NCBI GenBank assembly: GCA_050115015.1
Contig: JASFRI010000137.1
Span: forward strand, 1 to 10,149
Source: JASFRI01 sp050115015
GTDB taxonomy: Bacteria > Acidobacteriota > Polarisedimenticolia > CBDVAL01
Direction: 5' to 3'
DNA length: 10,149 bases
Shown here: positions 8,798 through 10,149 of the stretch, piece after piece
Layout of the letters: every line of letters begins with the position of its first letter
Position numbering within the stretch: position 1 is the stretch's first letter
Translations under genes and position numbers: made by a program
The notes under the pieces: generated by a model
Seen by the model: the letters and a program-made list of their open reading frames with translations, nothing else
What the model was told of the DNA's origin: nothing
The model's database searches: none

Positions 8798-8820
8798 GGC
8801 GGCCGGCACGGCCGGCTGCC
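8798..8820 (+). promoter_or_regulatory. 10-bp hairpin between sucD and ndk
   Basis: GGCGGCCGGC (8798-8807) pairs with GCCGGCTGCC (8811-8820), including one G-T wobble, around the triloop ACG. It lies directly after sucD and 2 bases before the ndk ribosome site GGGAGGAG (8823-8830). With no T-run it is more likely a processing, stability or translation-tuning element than a full terminator. Confidence 0.5.
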
Positions 8821-8836
8821 CAGGGAGGAGAGCACC

Positions 8837-9259
8837 GTGGAGAGAACGCTGACCATCATCAAGCCCGACGCCGTGGAGCAGAAGGTCGTCGGGAAGATCC
8901 TGGCGCGGCTCGAGGAGGAGGGGTTCCATATCGTGGCCGCCCGGATGGTCCGGTTGGACGAGGCGGAGGCCGGCGGGTTCTACGCGGTGCACCGGGAGCG
9001 TCCCTTCTTCGGCGACCTCTGCAGGTTCATGTCCTCGGGGCCGGCGATCCCGATGATCCTCGAGCGGAACGACGCCATCGCCCACCTGAGGAAGGTCATG
9101 GGAGCGACCGACCCCGCGAAGGCGGAGGAGGGGACGATCCGCAAGGTCTTCGCCACCAGCATCGAGCGGAACTGCATCCACGGATCGGACGCACCGGAGA
9201 CCGCCGCCTTCGAGATGGGGTACTTCTTCCGCGGCATGGAGGCCGTCCAGGCCCGCTGA
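8837..9259 (+). CDS. ndk: Nucleoside diphosphate kinase
   Basis: This 140-residue cytosolic enzyme passes the terminal phosphate of ATP to other nucleoside diphosphates through a phosphohistidine (EC 2.7.4.6). The family core is complete: Lys9 in TIIKPDAV, Tyr49 in GGFYAVH, ERPFFGDL (54-61), FMSSGP (64-69), Arg85, GATDPAKAEEGTIR (89-102) and the active-site NCIHGSDAPETA (112-123) with His115. Length is as usual. GTG 8837 is well supported by GGGAGGAG with 6 bases of spacing. It sits 42 bases after sucD and is probably in the same transcript. Ndk can redistribute phosphate made by SucCD, and physical association of the two enzymes has been described in Pseudomonas. Confidence 0.97.
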   Translation: MERTLTIIKPDAVEQKVVGKILARLEEEGFHIVAARMVRLDEAEAGGFYAVHRERPFFGDLCRFMSSGPAIPMILERNDAIAHLRKVMGATDPAKAEEGTIRKVFATSIERNCIHGSDAPETAAFEMGYFFRGMEAVQAR

Positions 9260-9417
9260 ACCTCCCGCTGGGCCGGAATCCCCAGCCACGCCCCCGGCGC
9301 TGCGCGAGAGCGCCCATCCGGGTCCCGGGGGGCCCCGCCAGGGGCTCCACACGCTGGCGTCCGTCTTGCAATCCGCTTCCACGAAGGGCCGTCAGGAGTG
9401 GTCGCGGAGCACGAGCG
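9260..9417 (+). other. ndk-iorA intergenic gap with two hairpins
   Basis: This 158-base gap has no gene. GGCGCT/AGCGCC (9296-9301 with 9309-9314, 7-base loop) and an 8-bp GC-rich stem with one G-T wobble (9329-9336 with 9341-9348, tetraloop GCCA) could end the suc-ndk transcript, but neither has a T-run. I see no convincing promoter for the next gene; TTGCAA at 9366-9371 has no matching -10. Confidence 0.35.
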
Positions 9418-10149
9418 ATGCCCACCTTGAGCCGGAGAGACCGTCCCGTCCCGCCGCCGGTCCGCCTGGAGCCCGGCGTGGGCGGGAACGATGCCGCGGT
9501 CCTGGGGGCCATCCACGCGGGGGCCCGGGTGCTGGAACCCGGCGCCCGTCCCGGAAGCCGCCGCCGGCGACGCCTCCTGGTGCTCCAGCCGCGCGACCTC
9601 CCGGAGCTGCATGCCCTCCCTACGGGAGTGCTGCCTCCGGCGCCGGAAGCCGGCCTGCTTCTCCTGGTGGCCCCGGATCCGGGGGTCGGAGGTCACTCCC
9701 GGGACCGGGACGCGCGGGACTGGGCGGCGCGGCTGCAGCTCCCCTGCCTGGAGCCGGGCGGCCTCCAGGAGGCCTACGACATGTCCTTCGATGCGTTCGA
9801 GCTCTCCGAGCGGTTCCTGCTGCCGGTCGTCCTCCGCACGGTGCCACGGCTCGCCGCGCGGGAGGGCTGCGTCCGCGTGCGCTCCGGTGGCCCGCCCCGG
9901 ACCGGGCCCGGGCCGGCAGGTCACCGTGAGGAGCTAGACGATGATCTCGCCCGCGCGGGCCACAGCCTTCTGATCCCGTCGATGGACGGCAGTTCCCTGG
10001 CGGTGGTGACGGCGGGGATGGCCCGCAGGGACTACCTGGAATGCGCCGACGAGCTGAGCCTGCGGCCCTGGCACCTGCACGTCGGCGCCTACCCCTTCCC
10101 GGCCGCCGCGATCGAGCGGCTGGTCCGGGAGTGCGACACCCTGCTGGTG
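9418..10149 (+). CDS. IorA-like indolepyruvate:ferredoxin oxidoreductase alpha subunit, shortened N-terminus, partial
   Basis: 244 codons run without a stop to the window edge; the 3' part is missing. Family IorA proteins oxidise aryl-2-oxoacids to acyl-CoA with ferredoxin, using thiamine diphosphate. Recognisable blocks in order: GNDAAVLGAIHAGA (23-36; family GNEA..GA.EAG), LLLLVAPDPG (80-89; family VVADDPG), LEPGGLQEAYDMSFDAFELS (111-130) followed by ERFLLPVVLRTVPRLA (131-146), then AVVTAGMA (195-202) and HVGAYPFPAAAIERLVRECD (221-240), as in the transketolase C-like domain. Odd points: the stretch between the first two blocks is about 60 residues instead of roughly 105, and is Arg- and Pro-rich. 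The GYPGTPS, catalytic-Glu and HSSQNEQD motifs are absent or unrecognisable. No other frame supplies them. ATG 9418 has GGAG 8 bases upstream and is the only standard start in this frame after ndk. It is either a degenerate paralogue or a repurposed subunit. Confidence 0.72.
   Translation, partial: MPTLSRRDRPVPPPVRLEPGVGGNDAAVLGAIHAGARVLEPGARPGSRRRRRLLVLQPRDLPELHALPTGVLPPAPEAGLLLLVAPDPGVGGHSRDRDARDWAARLQLPCLEPGGLQEAYDMSFDAFELSERFLLPVVLRTVPRLAAREGCVRVRSGGPPRTGPGPAGHREELDDDLARAGHSLLIPSMDGSSLAVVTAGMARRDYLECADELSLRPWHLHVGAYPFPAAAIERLVRECDTLLV

Noticed and set aside
9366..9929. Alternative plus-strand frame (187 codons) over the IorA-like gene, as a frameshifted continuation
   Set aside because: It shows Arg/Pro/Gly-rich shadow sequence with no IorA motifs, so it does not restore the missing domain.

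Overview
This window is GC-rich bacterial chromosomal DNA (by eye about two thirds G+C or more; not computed). It carries densely packed housekeeping genes with Shine-Dalgarno sequences, several GTG starts and one clear sigma70-type promoter. Nothing fixes the lineage. A GC-rich Gram-negative-type soil or sediment lineage such as Acidobacteriota or a relative is a guess, based on the mix of an E. coli-type NADP isocitrate dehydrogenase, an actinobacterial-looking SthA, an ArnT-type membrane glycosyltransferase and an indolepyruvate:ferredoxin oxidoreductase relative next to sucCD.

Layout. (1) 15-1831, + strand: ATPase and permease of an ABC-2 type exporter, overlapping by 4 bp. (2) 1832-2048: icd promoter and a long, hairpin-rich leader. 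(3) 2049-3308, +: NADP-dependent isocitrate dehydrogenase. (4) 3411-4868, - strand: soluble transhydrogenase SthA, convergent with icd. (5) 4951-5184: a previously unannotated element with perfect 27-bp terminal inverted repeats, filling most of the gap between two minus-strand genes. (6) 5182-6663, -: GT39/ArnT-type glycosyltransferase, whose stop codon lies in the repeat. (7) 6664-6749: short divergent promoter region with a perfect 9-bp hairpin. (8) 6750-9259, +: sucC-sucD-ndk. (9) 9418-10149, +: the 5' part of a shortened, divergent IorA-like gene that runs off the window.

How the genes fit together. Icd makes NADPH and 2-oxoglutarate, and SthA can pass NADPH reducing equivalents to NAD+. 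Succinyl-CoA synthetase makes ATP or GTP by substrate-level phosphorylation, and Ndk spreads the phosphate to other nucleotides. The IorA-like protein belongs to a family that oxidises 2-oxoacids to acyl-CoA with ferredoxin, so the right half may be a 2-oxoacid to acyl-CoA to NTP module. However, this IorA copy seems to lack much of the pyrimidine-type N-terminal domain.

The two most noteworthy observations are the TA-flanked inverted-repeat element at 4951-5184 and the abbreviated IorA at 9418-10149. A third is a recurring pattern: a strong hairpin lies just upstream of the ribosome binding site of three GTG-started genes (icd, sucC, ndk). No tRNA, rRNA, CRISPR array or transposase gene was seen.
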